NCBI RefSeq assembly: GCF_963678225.1 | Contig: NZ_OY782764.1 | Span: forward strand, 2,175,001-2,239,000 | DNA from: an uncultured Cohaesibacter sp. | Lineage (GTDB): Bacteria > Pseudomonadota > Alphaproteobacteria > Rhizobiales > Cohaesibacteraceae | Direction of reading: 5' to 3' | DNA: 64,000 nt | Part shown: in pieces, positions 1-8,597 of the stretch | Numbering within the stretch: position 1 is the first letter of the stretch | How the letters are laid out: every line of letters starts with the position of its first letter | The notes under the pieces: generated by a model | The model's input: only the letters and a program-made list of their open reading frames with translations | The model's database searches: none | Told to the model about the DNA's origin: nothing | Translations under genes and position numbers: made by a program

Positions 1-500
1 TCAGCCTCTTCTGCGAGCGCTCTGGCAATGGCCACCATATGCTGCTGGCCGAGGCTGAGTTGTTTGAGCAGGATGGCCGGATCAATGTCGAGATCCACTT
101 CCTTGAGCAATGCAGTTGCTTTTTCATGCATCTGCTTCCAGTCCAACAAGCCACCGTTTTTCAGGCACGGATGCCCCATGAAGATATTCTCGACAACGGA
201 CAGTTCTTCAAACAGTGTCGTTTCCTGATGGATGGCAGTAATTCCCATCACAGCGGCAGCTTTGGCCGTTGCCAGTTTGACCGGAATTCCCTTGATTTTG
301 ATTGATCCACTGTCAGGGTGATAAAGCCCCGTCATGGACTTCACGAGCGTTGATTTTCCAGCTCCATTTTCGCCAATCAGCGCAACGACTTCTCCGGGAT
401 AGATCCGGCATTCGGCGTTCTTGAGAGCATGAATGCCACCAAATGTCTTGGTGATCCCCTTGAGCTCGACAAGGGGAGTGGTGTTCGCATGATCAGCCAT
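1..500 (-). CDS. Sugar ABC transporter ATP-binding protein, partial (rhamnose importer)
   Basis: This is the first 166 codons of the ATPase of a ribose/rhamnose-type importer; the rest lies beyond the window edge. It hydrolyses ATP at the inner membrane to drive uptake of sugar delivered by the binding protein encoded just upstream. The start is the ATG at 498-500, preceded by a GGAGG-type ribosome site. Walker A (GENGAGKST) is at residues 43-51 and the signature LSLGQQHMV is near the truncated end. The family normally has about 500 residues in two ATPase halves, so only the first half is seen. It is the last visible gene of the rha operon. The specificity for rhamnose is inferred from context. 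Confidence 0.9.
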   Translation of the reverse strand, partial: MADHANTTPLVELKGITKTFGGIHALKNAECRIYPGEVVALIGENGAGKSTLVKSMTGLYHPDSGSIKIKGIPVKLATAKAAAVMGITAIHQETTLFEELSVVENIFMGHPCLKNGGLLDWKQMHEKATALLKEVDLDIDPAILLKQLSLGQQHMVAIARALAEEA

Positions 501-517
501 AATTTCCTCCGTTGGGA

Positions 518-542
518 GGCAGGTCGGAATGTCCGACCTGCC
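518..542 (-). promoter_or_regulatory. Intercistronic stem-loop after the rhamnose binding-protein gene
   Basis: An 11-bp perfect inverted repeat (GGCAGGTCGGA / TCCGACCTGCC) with a 3-nt loop fills the 73-nt gap between the binding-protein stop and the ATPase start. No U-tract follows, so it looks like a 3'-end stabiliser or processing site that keeps the binding-protein message abundant, not a full terminator. Similar hairpins follow six other binding-protein genes in this window. Confidence 0.6.
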
Positions 543-573
543 CGGTAGTGGCTCTACACATCAAGCAATTCAC

Positions 574-1566
574 TCAGAAAATTTTGGAGTATTTGTCGAC
601 GTTGCTTGCGTCATAAACAAATGGCTGAGGCAGCGAGGTTTCCAGCTTGTCATCGAGCTTGAAGGTGCCCATTCGGCCCGCATCCAGCTCGTCACCAGCT
701 TTCACTTCACCCTTCTGGATCAGGTCATAGGCGAGGTAGGTGGCTGAGTAACCCAGATCGATCGGGTTCCAGATGGCAAATGACTTGATAGAACCGGTAT
801 GCACATAGCCAGCCAATTCAGAAGGCAGACCCAGACCGGTTACATAAACCTTGCCAACCATGCCCTGATCCTCAACCGCCTTGGCTGCGGCAGAAATCGC
901 GACCGTTGACGGAGCGATAATGGCTTTGAGGTCTGGATAGCGACGCAGCAGGGCGATGGTTTCGCGATAGGACTTGTCAGACTGTCCCATGCCATAGGCG
1001 ACATCCACGAGATTCAGCTTGGAGAATTCGTCAGATGGAAGCAGCTTTTTCATTTCTTCAATCCACTCATTCTGGTTGGTGGATTGAGGGGTTTCGGACA
1101 GGATGGCGATTTCGCCTTCCGGACCGATTGCGTCAACTGCCATTTCCAGCTGTGCCTTGGCTGCTCCGGCCGCAGTTGCCGGATGCATATGCAGCATGCG
1201 GCCTTCCGGTGCGATTGCGGAATCGAAGGACAAGACCTTGATGCCGCGTTTCATCGCCTTTTTGGCAACCGGAACAAGAGCGTCGGGGTCGTTTGAGGAA
1301 ATTGCAATGGCATCGACGCGTTGTGCGATCAGGGCGTTGATCACCTCGATCTGGCCTTCAGCGGTAACGACGGCCGGAGCGTTGAAGATGAGTTCAACCC
1401 CACCAATTTCCTTGGCGGCTTCGTTGCCCCCGTCTCGTGCTGCTTCAAAGAAGGCATTGCCGAGGCTTTTGGGCACCATGGCGATGCGGACATCAGCAGC
1501 CATAGCCGCAGATGTTGCCATAAGGCCGGCAATCGCGGCCATTGATAGCAGGTGTTTCAGTTTCAT
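574..1566 (-). CDS. rhaS: L-rhamnose ABC transporter periplasmic binding protein
   Basis: This 330-residue periplasmic protein belongs to the ribose-binding (PBP1, Peripla_BP_4) superfamily and captures the sugar for the ABC importer. A typical signal peptide ends at about residue 23 (...SAAMA/AD), and the two-lobe fold is evident from motifs such as DAIAISSNDPDAL and the hinge region. An AGGGAGAGAG ribosome site precedes the ATG. It sits between rhaD and the ATPase gene and is flanked by strong hairpins on both sides. The name follows the rhizobial rhamnose transporter nomenclature and should not be confused with the E. coli regulator RhaS. Rhamnose specificity rests on the kinase, isomerase and aldolase next door. 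Confidence 0.88.
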   Translation of the reverse strand: MKLKHLLSMAAIAGLMATSAAMAADVRIAMVPKSLGNAFFEAARDGGNEAAKEIGGVELIFNAPAVVTAEGQIEVINALIAQRVDAIAISSNDPDALVPVAKKAMKRGIKVLSFDSAIAPEGRMLHMHPATAAGAAKAQLEMAVDAIGPEGEIAILSETPQSTNQNEWIEEMKKLLPSDEFSKLNLVDVAYGMGQSDKSYRETIALLRRYPDLKAIIAPSTVAISAAAKAVEDQGMVGKVYVTGLGLPSELAGYVHTGSIKSFAIWNPIDLGYSATYLAYDLIQKGEVKAGDELDAGRMGTFKLDDKLETSLPQPFVYDASNVDKYSKIF

Positions 1567-1604
1567 AGTCTCTCTCCCTATCTACTATGGATTTTCCAAT
1601 GCAT

Positions 1605-1644
1605 GAAAGAGGCCCTTGGTTTTCCTCCCGAGAGGGCCTCTTTC
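1605..1644 (-). promoter_or_regulatory. Stem-loop between rhaD and the binding-protein gene
   Basis: GAAAGAGGCCC at 1605-1615 pairs perfectly with GGGCCTCTTTC at 1634-1644 across an 18-nt loop. It lies in the 86-nt gap between rhaD and the binding-protein gene. It could be an RNA-processing or stability element protecting the 5' end of the binding-protein segment. No adjacent U-tract makes a simple terminator unlikely. Confidence 0.5.
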
Positions 1645-1652
1645 GTTGCCTT

Positions 1653-2495
1653 TTAATCGTCCAGGAAGTCGGGTTTCTGGACGAGCAGTTTTTCGAAATA
1701 GTCGGTGAGTTGGCCGAGTAGTTCTTTCGAGATGGTTTGTCTTTCGCCACCGGCGGACAGCACCTTGCGGTGGATGCCTGCGGCCTTCTCGATGGTTTCA
1801 ATCAGTCCGAAGACGGAATCCGGGTTGGCTTCGGAAGCGAAAATGCCGTGGTGCGACCAGGAAATGATACGCCCCTTTTCCATTTCCTTGATGGAGGCAT
1901 CGGCGATCTGCGTGGTGCCGGGCAGCATGGGGGGAACGATGCGCACACCATCAGGGAAGATCACGATGCATTCGGGCATCTTGGTCCAGAGCGCCATCGT
2001 CAGTTCCTTGCTATCAAGGGGCAGGATGTAGCTGAGGGCAATGAATTCGGGGGCATGGCAATGCATGATGATCCGCTCGCGCCCTTCAGAGACACGCTTG
2101 CGCACCGCATGGCCTGCCAGATGGGTGGCAAATTCCGAGGTCGGCCGTCCGCCATTGCTAAAACCCCAGACGGTCTGATAGGCAGAGCCGCCCTCGACGA
2201 TCCGGACAATGCCGAAGACCTGATCGGGAAACTCAATGGCGTGGCGGAAATATTGCCCCGTGCCTGTGACGATGAAATAGTCCCCGTCAAGGGTCGGCTG
2301 CGGCTGGGGCAGCTTGACGGGAGCTGCGGGTGTCACGTTCGGGTAGCGGCGGGCGAGCACGCTTTCCACTTCATCGGTTGGCAGCCGCCATGAAATATTG
2401 CCACCGTTGGCTTCGTTCCATCCCATTTCCCAGCAAAGGCGCGCCAGAGAGGCGACCTGTTGCACAAAGGGGATCGGGTGCGAAAATACTGTCAT
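1653..2495 (-). CDS. rhaD: Rhamnulose-1-phosphate aldolase
   Basis: This class II (zinc) aldolase splits L-rhamnulose 1-phosphate into dihydroxyacetone phosphate and L-lactaldehyde in the cytoplasm. At 280 residues it is close to the E. coli enzyme. The class II aldolase phosphate motif GGNIS is at residues 31-35, and the zinc ligands are seen as HCH (His145, His147) and the later His215/216. Glu121 is the likely catalytic acid. It lies 12 nt after rhaA in the same operon. Confidence is high because the family motifs and all pathway partners are present. Confidence 0.95.
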   Translation of the reverse strand: MTVFSHPIPFVQQVASLARLCWEMGWNEANGGNISWRLPTDEVESVLARRYPNVTPAAPVKLPQPQPTLDGDYFIVTGTGQYFRHAIEFPDQVFGIVRIVEGGSAYQTVWGFSNGGRPTSEFATHLAGHAVRKRVSEGRERIIMHCHAPEFIALSYILPLDSKELTMALWTKMPECIVIFPDGVRIVPPMLPGTTQIADASIKEMEKGRIISWSHHGIFASEANPDSVFGLIETIEKAAGIHRKVLSAGGERQTISKELLGQLTDYFEKLLVQKPDFLDD

Positions 2496-2507
2496 GCTTT
2501 TTAATCC

Positions 2508-3755
2508 TTATCCGCGGGGGGCCACACTGGCCTGATAGCTGTTGAGGTCGGCGATGAGCGCCTTGCCAGTTGGAACATTGTTGCGCGCGCAGAATTCATC
2601 CCAGATCACGCCATAAGGCAGATCCTTGAGTTCTTCGGTCATCAGGAAGCGTTGGGTGAAGTCGAGTTTTTCCTCGATCGACTTCAGCTCGGCCTGTGGC
2701 ATGAGAAGGGCACGCAGCAGGGCTTTCTGCATGTTGCGCGTGCCAATGACCCAGGAGGATGTGCGGGCGATGGTCGCATCGAAGAAATCCAGCCCGATAT
2801 GGGTGCGTGGCAGAAGGTTGCCGAAGACCAGTTCCTGCGCCATGGCCAGAATGTCATCGTTGAGCAGGATCACATGGTCGCTATCCCAGCGCATCGGGCG
2901 GCTGACATGCAGCAGGATTTCCTTGACCGACTGGGAGACGGAGGACAGCTTGTCGGCCACATTCTCGGTCGGGTGGAAATGGCCCATATCAAGGCACAGG
3001 AGCGTGCCCTTGCGGATGGCATAGCCCATGTAGAATTCATGGCTGCCCACGGTGCAGGCTTCCACCCCGATGCCGAACAGTTTGGATTCCACGGCATCGA
3101 GCATATGGGCGGCATCATAGGGCTGTGCGATCATCTCGTCGATGGCGCTTTCCAGCCGGTCGCGGGCGGCCAGCCGGTCAATCGGCGTATCCTTGTAGCC
3201 ATCGGGCACCCAGATATTGTTGACGCAAGGGCTGCCCAGCTCCTCGCCGAATTTGGCGGCAATGGCACGGCAGCATTGGCCATGGCGAATCCAGAAATTG
3301 CGGATGGCCTTGTCCGGATGCGAAAGGGTCAGATTCTCATCCACCTTGGGGTGGCCAAAGAAGGTCGGGTTGAAGTCGAGGCCGAGGCCGTTGTCCTTTG
3401 CCCAATCGACCCAGCTGGCAAAATGGTGATAGTCCAGTTCGTCCCGGGCCGGCGTCTCGTCTGTGTCGAGATAGCTTGCATGCAGATTGAGGCGATGCTT
3501 GCCGGGGATCTTGCCATAGGCAAATTCGAGATCGGCGCGCAGCTCGGCTGCGCTGCGGGCGCGTCCGGGATAGTTGCCGGTGATCTGGATGCCACCGGCG
3601 CTGCCGCCTTCGCTTTGCTCAAAGCCGACAACATCATCGCCCTGCCAGCAATGCATGGAGATGGGAATATCGGCCAGCTGTTTGATGGCAGCATCGGCAT
3701 CTACGCCCCATTCCGCAAAAGCGTCGCGGGCGGCATCATAATTTAGGCGGGTCAT
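2508..3755 (-). CDS. rhaA: L-rhamnose isomerase
   Basis: The product interconverts L-rhamnose and L-rhamnulose, the first cytoplasmic step of the phosphorylating rhamnose pathway. The 415-residue TIM-barrel protein matches the usual RhaA length. Acidic metal-binding stretches are visible (for example LDFNPTFFGHPK and LCLDMGHFHPTE). The start codon overlaps the stop of rhaB by 4 bp (ATGA), which implies translational coupling. The order kinase, isomerase, aldolase, transporter is an unambiguous catabolic operon. Confidence 0.95.
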   Translation of the reverse strand: MTRLNYDAARDAFAEWGVDADAAIKQLADIPISMHCWQGDDVVGFEQSEGGSAGGIQITGNYPGRARSAAELRADLEFAYGKIPGKHRLNLHASYLDTDETPARDELDYHHFASWVDWAKDNGLGLDFNPTFFGHPKVDENLTLSHPDKAIRNFWIRHGQCCRAIAAKFGEELGSPCVNNIWVPDGYKDTPIDRLAARDRLESAIDEMIAQPYDAAHMLDAVESKLFGIGVEACTVGSHEFYMGYAIRKGTLLCLDMGHFHPTENVADKLSSVSQSVKEILLHVSRPMRWDSDHVILLNDDILAMAQELVFGNLLPRTHIGLDFFDATIARTSSWVIGTRNMQKALLRALLMPQAELKSIEEKLDFTQRFLMTEELKDLPYGVIWDEFCARNNVPTGKALIADLNSYQASVAPRG

Positions 3756-5251
3756 ATGGCCAGTTCCTTTTCTTTGTCAAATAGCATGTGATAACGCTGG
3801 CGAATGCATGTCTGCTGCCGGGAGGTCTGCGGCTGATATTGGGGCAGGTCTTCGCTGTTGCGAATGATCCGCCGCCCTTCATCAAGATCCGCAATCCAGC
3901 CAAGGCCAATCATCTGCACCACGGCGTTGCCCAGAGCGGATGCCTCAAACGGCCCGGCGATCACCGGGCTGCCGAGGAAATCGGCGGTCAGCTGGCACAA
4001 AAGGGCATTGCGGGCGCCACCTCCAACGATATGCAGTTCGGAGATCGGTTTCCCCTTGGAGAAGTCCATGAGCACATCTGCGAAATTGAGCGCCAGGCTC
4101 TCGAATATGCAGCGGGCCAGCTCGCCCCGGCTCTGCGGTACGGGTTGGCCAGTCTCCCGGCAGGCTGTCTTTATGGTCTCGACCATGGATGCGGCGCGGA
4201 AATAACGATCGGCCATGGGATCGATGAGGGATCGCCCCGGTTCGGCTTGTTCTGCATCGGCGACCCAGTCGGCAAAATCGCTGTCAGGGGCCAGTTCTTC
4301 GCGCACCCTCTGGATCAGCCAAAGGCCTGAGACATTGCGCAGCTGGCGATAGGTGTCAAACACGCCGCCCTCATTGGAGAGGCCATGGCGGAAGGCATAG
4401 TCGGAGAGATCGGGCACCTGCGCCTCCCGTCCGACGAGCGCCCATGTGCCCATGGATATGAAATAGGGCTCTGGCGTCAGGGAGGGCAGGGCGGCAACGG
4501 CGGAGGCTGTGTCATGGGTGCCGCACAGAACGACTTTCGGGGCCTGGTCGGCGCTATCGCCAAGGCCCCATTCAGAGCACCAGTCCGGTTTGAGCGGTCC
4601 GAGGATATCGCCAGCATTGCGAATGCGCGGCATCACCTTGGTGGGCATGGCGACTTGTTGGAGGAGATCGGGGTCCCAGCTCTTGTCATGCACGCTGAGC
4701 ATCTGGGTGGTGGTGGCATTGGTATATTCGCTCGACCAGATGCCGGTCAGCTGGAAATGGATCCAGTCGGGCAGCAGCATGAACCGGTCAAGCCGGCTGT
4801 AGCTTTCCAGCGGATGATCCTTGAGGGCGTAAAGCTGATAGAGGCTGTTGAGTTCCAGCGACTGGATGCCGGTCTTCTCGAACAGCTCATGGGCGCTGAT
4901 CCCGCTTCTGCGATAGAAATCGGGCATGATGCCTTCGGTGCGGGCATCGCGATAGCTGACAAAGGGCAACAAGGCCGCTCCGTGCCTATCCACGGGCACG
5001 AAATCAACCGCCCAGCTATCAACGCCGATGGAGGCGATGGTCGGATCGCTGGCTAAGGCCTTGCCGATGCCTTGCCGGATGCCACCCCAGAGATAATCAA
5101 GATCCCAGCAAAGCTGGCCATCAATGTTGGTTGGACCATGAGGAAAGCGATTGATCTCTTGCAAAGAGAGCTGTCCATCAGACAGCGCAACCTTGAGTAC
5201 GCGCCCTGATGACGCCCCCAGATCCACCGCAACAACGGCCTTGGTGACCAT
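3752..5251 (-). CDS. rhaB: L-rhamnulokinase
   Basis: This FGGY-family kinase (499 residues from the chosen start) phosphorylates L-rhamnulose with ATP. The N-terminal phosphate loop DLGASSGR, the mid-protein SMGTWALVG and the C-terminal GGGARNALL nucleotide segment mark the family. I chose the ATG at 5249-5251 because GGGAGGAG lies 6-8 nt upstream; an upstream in-frame start at 5290 would add 13 residues without a good ribosome site. It is the first gene of the operon, so the promoter should lie in 5252-5646. Confidence 0.94.
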   Translation of the reverse strand: MVTKAVVAVDLGASSGRVLKVALSDGQLSLQEINRFPHGPTNIDGQLCWDLDYLWGGIRQGIGKALASDPTIASIGVDSWAVDFVPVDRHGAALLPFVSYRDARTEGIMPDFYRRSGISAHELFEKTGIQSLELNSLYQLYALKDHPLESYSRLDRFMLLPDWIHFQLTGIWSSEYTNATTTQMLSVHDKSWDPDLLQQVAMPTKVMPRIRNAGDILGPLKPDWCSEWGLGDSADQAPKVVLCGTHDTASAVAALPSLTPEPYFISMGTWALVGREAQVPDLSDYAFRHGLSNEGGVFDTYRQLRNVSGLWLIQRVREELAPDSDFADWVADAEQAEPGRSLIDPMADRYFRAASMVETIKTACRETGQPVPQSRGELARCIFESLALNFADVLMDFSKGKPISELHIVGGGARNALLCQLTADFLGSPVIAGPFEASALGNAVVQMIGLGWIADLDEGRRIIRNSEDLPQYQPQTSRQQTCIRQRYHMLFDKEKELAI

Positions 5252-5646
5252 AATCTCCTCCCAAATGTGCAACGCTTTTGGCTCTCCCAAAGAAGATCTT
5301 TCGATCGAGCGCTACGCATTTAGTTAGCCATTGGCCTTGAATTCCTGACAGGGCAAAAAAAGAAACTTTTTACTTTATGTTGGCGGGAAATGACTGGTCT
5401 TTTGAATCTTTATTACTAATCAATGTTTTAAAAATTGTTTCGACTAAAGTATATAAAATCCGCGATAAGGCATGTTTACTGGTATTTGGTGGCTTTGAAA
5501 ATCTTATTGGAAATAGTTGGAAATAGAGAGAATAACAGTTGTTCCATTTGCTTCTAGCCTAGAGCGGAAATGGTCTCATCAAAACGTTCTTTTCAGGAAA
5601 ATAAGCTCCAATACAATGATTTACGTGGACGAGTTGCCTTGCGGCC
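5252..5646. other. Promoter region of the rha operon
   Basis: This 395-bp AT-rich gap lies between rhaB and the AraC-type regulator gene, both on the minus strand. It must hold the rhaB promoter and probably the activator site. I could not fix -35/-10 boxes or paired regulator half-sites with confidence, and I see no open reading frame or hairpin terminator of note. Confidence 0.5.
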
Positions 5647-6594
5647 CTATGAGGGTGAGACTTCCAGATCCGATGTCGAGGGGGGATTTGCTATGAAATA
5701 GGCGACCATATTCTGAACCTGCTTGGGTGACAGCTTGAGAAACTGGCGGCAATTTCTCGACATGGACCGATAATCGGAAAAGCCGGCCGTGATACAGACA
5801 TCTTCCAGTGTTTGGTCTGGTTGGTCCAGAAGAAGATTGAGAAAGGCGATGAACCGGTTGCAGATTGCCAAGTCATGGGGGGTCAGTCCGCTCATCTCCG
5901 GCAAGATACGCTCGAAGCTTCTCCAAGACAGCGCGTGACACTGAACAAGCGCTTCAAGGTCCTTCCGACATTTGCCCTCAGCCAGAGCCGGGTCAGCGAA
6001 GAGTTTCAAAATTTTGTTACGCGCCAATTGGTCCGGATCGGTGAGCGTGAAGTCTTCCTGCCGTCGATATTGGCGAAGTATCAAGACGAAGAATTCGACA
6101 AGATGCGCCATGGCGGTATATTCCGAATAGTCATCGGAACAGAATGTCTCCACATCCAGTAGGTCGGCCAGACTTTTGAGGCGCGCATAAGCGGTATAGT
6201 CGGTAAATAGCTGGCTATTGGTAGACTGCAGCGCGTGGAAATCTTCAACAAGGCTTCTCAGCTTTGGGAAATTCTCAATCAGGCGATCATGCAGAAAGAA
6301 GATATTGAGCAGTCGCAGCGAGTCGACCATGGGGTAGGCATGGGTATCTTCGGCGCGCAGATAGGTAACATTGCCGGGCAGGAGCAGTTGGAACCGATCG
6401 CCCATGAAGGTGATGCCGTGGCCTTTGATGATATAGGCGACTTCATCAAAATCATGATTGTGAAGGGGAAAATGCGGCTGCGGGTCTCTTCTGGAAATCT
6501 GGATCGGCAGCCATAGATTATGAAAATAGCGGGATCTGGTGACCTTGGTGATCTGCTTTGCAAGGGCAATGTCGAGTTGGAGGGGCGATAACAT
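5647..6594 (-). CDS. AraC-family activator of rhamnose genes (RhaR-like)
   Basis: The product has an N-terminal cupin-like sugar-sensing domain (HFPLHNHDFDEV, then THAYPMVDSLRL, resembling RhaR/RhaS of E. coli) and a C-terminal pair of helix-turn-helix motifs ending GFSDYRSMSRNCRQFLKLSP. It probably binds L-rhamnose and activates rhaB. I prefer the ATG at 6592-6594 (315 residues), which has AAGG 7 nt upstream. Longer starts reaching 6690 exist but lack a ribosome site. The first helix-turn-helix is degenerate compared with typical AraC members. Confidence 0.8.
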   Translation of the reverse strand: MLSPLQLDIALAKQITKVTRSRYFHNLWLPIQISRRDPQPHFPLHNHDFDEVAYIIKGHGITFMGDRFQLLLPGNVTYLRAEDTHAYPMVDSLRLLNIFFLHDRLIENFPKLRSLVEDFHALQSTNSQLFTDYTAYARLKSLADLLDVETFCSDDYSEYTAMAHLVEFFVLILRQYRRQEDFTLTDPDQLARNKILKLFADPALAEGKCRKDLEALVQCHALSWRSFERILPEMSGLTPHDLAICNRFIAFLNLLLDQPDQTLEDVCITAGFSDYRSMSRNCRQFLKLSPKQVQNMVAYFIANPPSTSDLEVSPS

Positions 6595-6803
6595 ATCATG
6601 ACCTTGTTGGGGCAAGCGGTATAAGGCTGATACTTGCAATTGCCAAACGACCTGGCTGAGCATTTTACCCAAGATATATGAGGAGTTCAACTGGTTGTAA
6701 GGCTGCTATTTCTCGATGCACCCTTCTGGACAAGCACCATTGGGAAGCTGACAAAACGTGCTCCTCTTCATTCCGCTTGATGGCCACTAGTGCTGATGGC
6801 TGA

Positions 6804-7871
6804 CTAGTCTGGTGTCATTGCCTTGACAATTACCGCCAGTCCGACTTGCTCATTGACAGGAATGACAATCAGTTTGGTATAGGCTGCAGAGGCTCTCAGC
6901 ACTGCCCTACCTGGAGTCTTGTCGAAAATTGCGAGATGTCCCTTAGCGGAATCAACGCGGTTTGTCTTGATATTCCATCTGACGACGGGCGCCTCTATCC
7001 GCACATATTTTGTTGCATCAGAAGAAAGGATTGTCGCGTCTTTGAAGATTTTTATGTCGCCGTCTTCAGAGCTTTCTGACGCCTTCACCACTATGACAGC
7101 ACGCTGGTCGAGGAGATCTGACAAATCTGGACGAGGGGCGTCGTTGATCTGGTTAGAGAAGGGGGAAAACAAGTCGATTGTGTATTCGATGAGCTCTGCA
7201 CCGCCGAACGGGCCGTGCCCTGGAATGACAATCCGGGCGGATCCATAAAGATCCTTAATCCGACGCGCAGTTGATGCCCAGTCCTTCAGGTTTGCATCTC
7301 CGATATTGCCAACCCACCCTTTATAGTTCCGGATCTCGTTTCCGCCGAACAGGACTTGCTCATTTGGAAGCCACACAACGATACCGTCTTCTGTATGGGC
7401 CTTCCCAAGGAAAGCACATTCAACCGTTTGATCGCCAACATGAATGATGGCTCTCTCATCCATTGCTTGTTGTGGAACCGGCAGTCCCTTTTGTTGGGCT
7501 ATCTGTTGGGTCCGCACGTAAGCATAAGAGGGAATGCCGTTGGCATGGACCGCAGCCAATCCTCCCATTGCATCCGGATGCCACCTGTCGATGACATAGC
7601 CAACGATCTTCACGTGCTTTTCCTGTGTGATCCAGTCAATCAGATCCTGCGTTTGCCTGTCTGTCTGCGGTGTCGAAACAATGAGTGCCTCTTTGCCGCT
7701 GATATAGATAAGGCCGTTGTTGTTATCAGAAGAATGAACGAAGGTGTTCTTCGTTATCTGCGTTATTGTGATGCCTTCGGATATGGCAAACCCTTCGGAC
7801 GACTGCGCACTCGGCAAGAGGAGGCTGAGCGACGCCAGCAATGTTGCCCAAAATATAATGAATTTCCGCAT
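6804..7871 (-). CDS. Secreted metallo-beta-lactamase-fold protein (B1-like, atypical zinc site)
   Basis: This 355-residue protein has a signal peptide (residues 1-23) and a class B1 beta-lactamase-like domain to about residue 245. About 110 residues of unrecognised C-terminal extension follow. Against IMP-type enzymes, His98, Asp100, His159 and His219 match zinc ligands 118, 120, 196 and 263. Ligand 116 is Arg96 (DRWHPDAMGG) and ligand 221 is Asn178 (VLFGGN in place of VLFGGC). A normal two-zinc site is therefore doubtful, and the activity may not be beta-lactam hydrolysis. I start at the second candidate methionine because MRKFIIFWA begins a clean signal peptide. It appears to be a single-gene unit. 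Confidence 0.75.
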   Translation of the reverse strand: MRKFIIFWATLLASLSLLLPSAQSSEGFAISEGITITQITKNTFVHSSDNNNGLIYISGKEALIVSTPQTDRQTQDLIDWITQEKHVKIVGYVIDRWHPDAMGGLAAVHANGIPSYAYVRTQQIAQQKGLPVPQQAMDERAIIHVGDQTVECAFLGKAHTEDGIVVWLPNEQVLFGGNEIRNYKGWVGNIGDANLKDWASTARRIKDLYGSARIVIPGHGPFGGAELIEYTIDLFSPFSNQINDAPRPDLSDLLDQRAVIVVKASESSEDGDIKIFKDATILSSDATKYVRIEAPVVRWNIKTNRVDSAKGHLAIFDKTPGRAVLRASAAYTKLIVIPVNEQVGLAVIVKAMTPD

Positions 7872-8597
7872 TTTTTCATCCCTTATACAGGGTGTAAACC
7901 GATATGATTTGCAGCCCGACGGGCATTGCGCTGCCCAATTTCGAGGGCAATATCTATTACTCCTGGTTGCGGGGCATTTCAATATGGTCAAAACCTGCGA
8001 GGATGCAGTGTTCAGGAGAGAGACCTGCAAGCTGTTCAACCTGAAGCAGATTTTCACTTCTGCTGCTGATCTTTAAGGCCTCTCTCATTCCCTTGGAAAT
8101 CGGCGACGTGATTGGCTGGTCTCTCTCTGCACCCATGAGGGGAGTTGTACCGCTCCAAAATTGCCTCGCCCAAACACCTCAATCTGTCCATAGGCTTTGA
8201 GGTTAGCCAAACGCCTGCATATAAATTATTGAACATCACTAAATATTATGGTATCAATTCACTAATTGAACAGAAATGTTCACTAAAAGTGGAGGATAGT
8301 CAATGCGTTCTAATTTATTCCGATTCAGGCACAGATTTCGCCTTTCATCGCTATGACCTGTGAGATTTGACAAAAAGTCAAAAAAATCTCCCGAAGAAAA
8401 TCAAAGATGGACAAGATTTATCCAGTTTAGGGTCGCGTGATAGCGGCCCTGAAGCGTGACTTTTGCAAACTTGTTCTTCTTGGATTTACTAAAATTTTTC
8501 GATTACATCACTTTTGTGGGTAACAAAATCGCGCAATTCGGCTGTTGCGATGTGGCCTGCCTGTTGCGCTTCACGCGACTGGAAGAGAATCTGACCA
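7872..8597. other. Divergent intergenic region upstream of dhaK
   Basis: This 726-bp region separates the metallo-beta-lactamase-like gene from dhaK. Its centre (8222-8290) is AT-rich and carries the repeated operator-like boxes described separately. A small hairpin (GGGTCGC/GCGGCCC, 8430-8449) lies in the presumed long dhaK leader. The small open frames here show no ribosome site or family resemblance, so I do not call a gene. Confidence 0.5.
8222..8290 (+). promoter_or_regulatory. Candidate operator cluster and promoter for the dhaK cluster
   Basis: Positions 8222-8243 are identical, in inverse orientation, to 14738-14759 upstream of the LacI regulator at the other end of the cluster. Two further TTCACTAA boxes (8258-8265 and 8279-8286) and a perfect dyad TGAACA-GAAA-TGTTCA (8267-8282) lie beside it. 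A promoter-like TTGAAC (8229-8234) and TATCAA (8252-8257) with 17-nt spacing overlaps the first box, so a bound repressor would block it. The distance to dhaK (over 300 nt) leaves a long leader. Confidence 0.5.

Noticed and set aside
2652-3746. Long plus-strand open frame (364 codons) antisense to rhaA
   Set aside because: It lies wholly opposite a clear isomerase gene, has no ribosome site and its product resembles no family; it is a by-product of codon bias.
8054-8239. Small minus-strand open frame near the dhaK upstream region
   Set aside because: It runs into the operator-like boxes, lacks a ribosome site and has no recognisable product.
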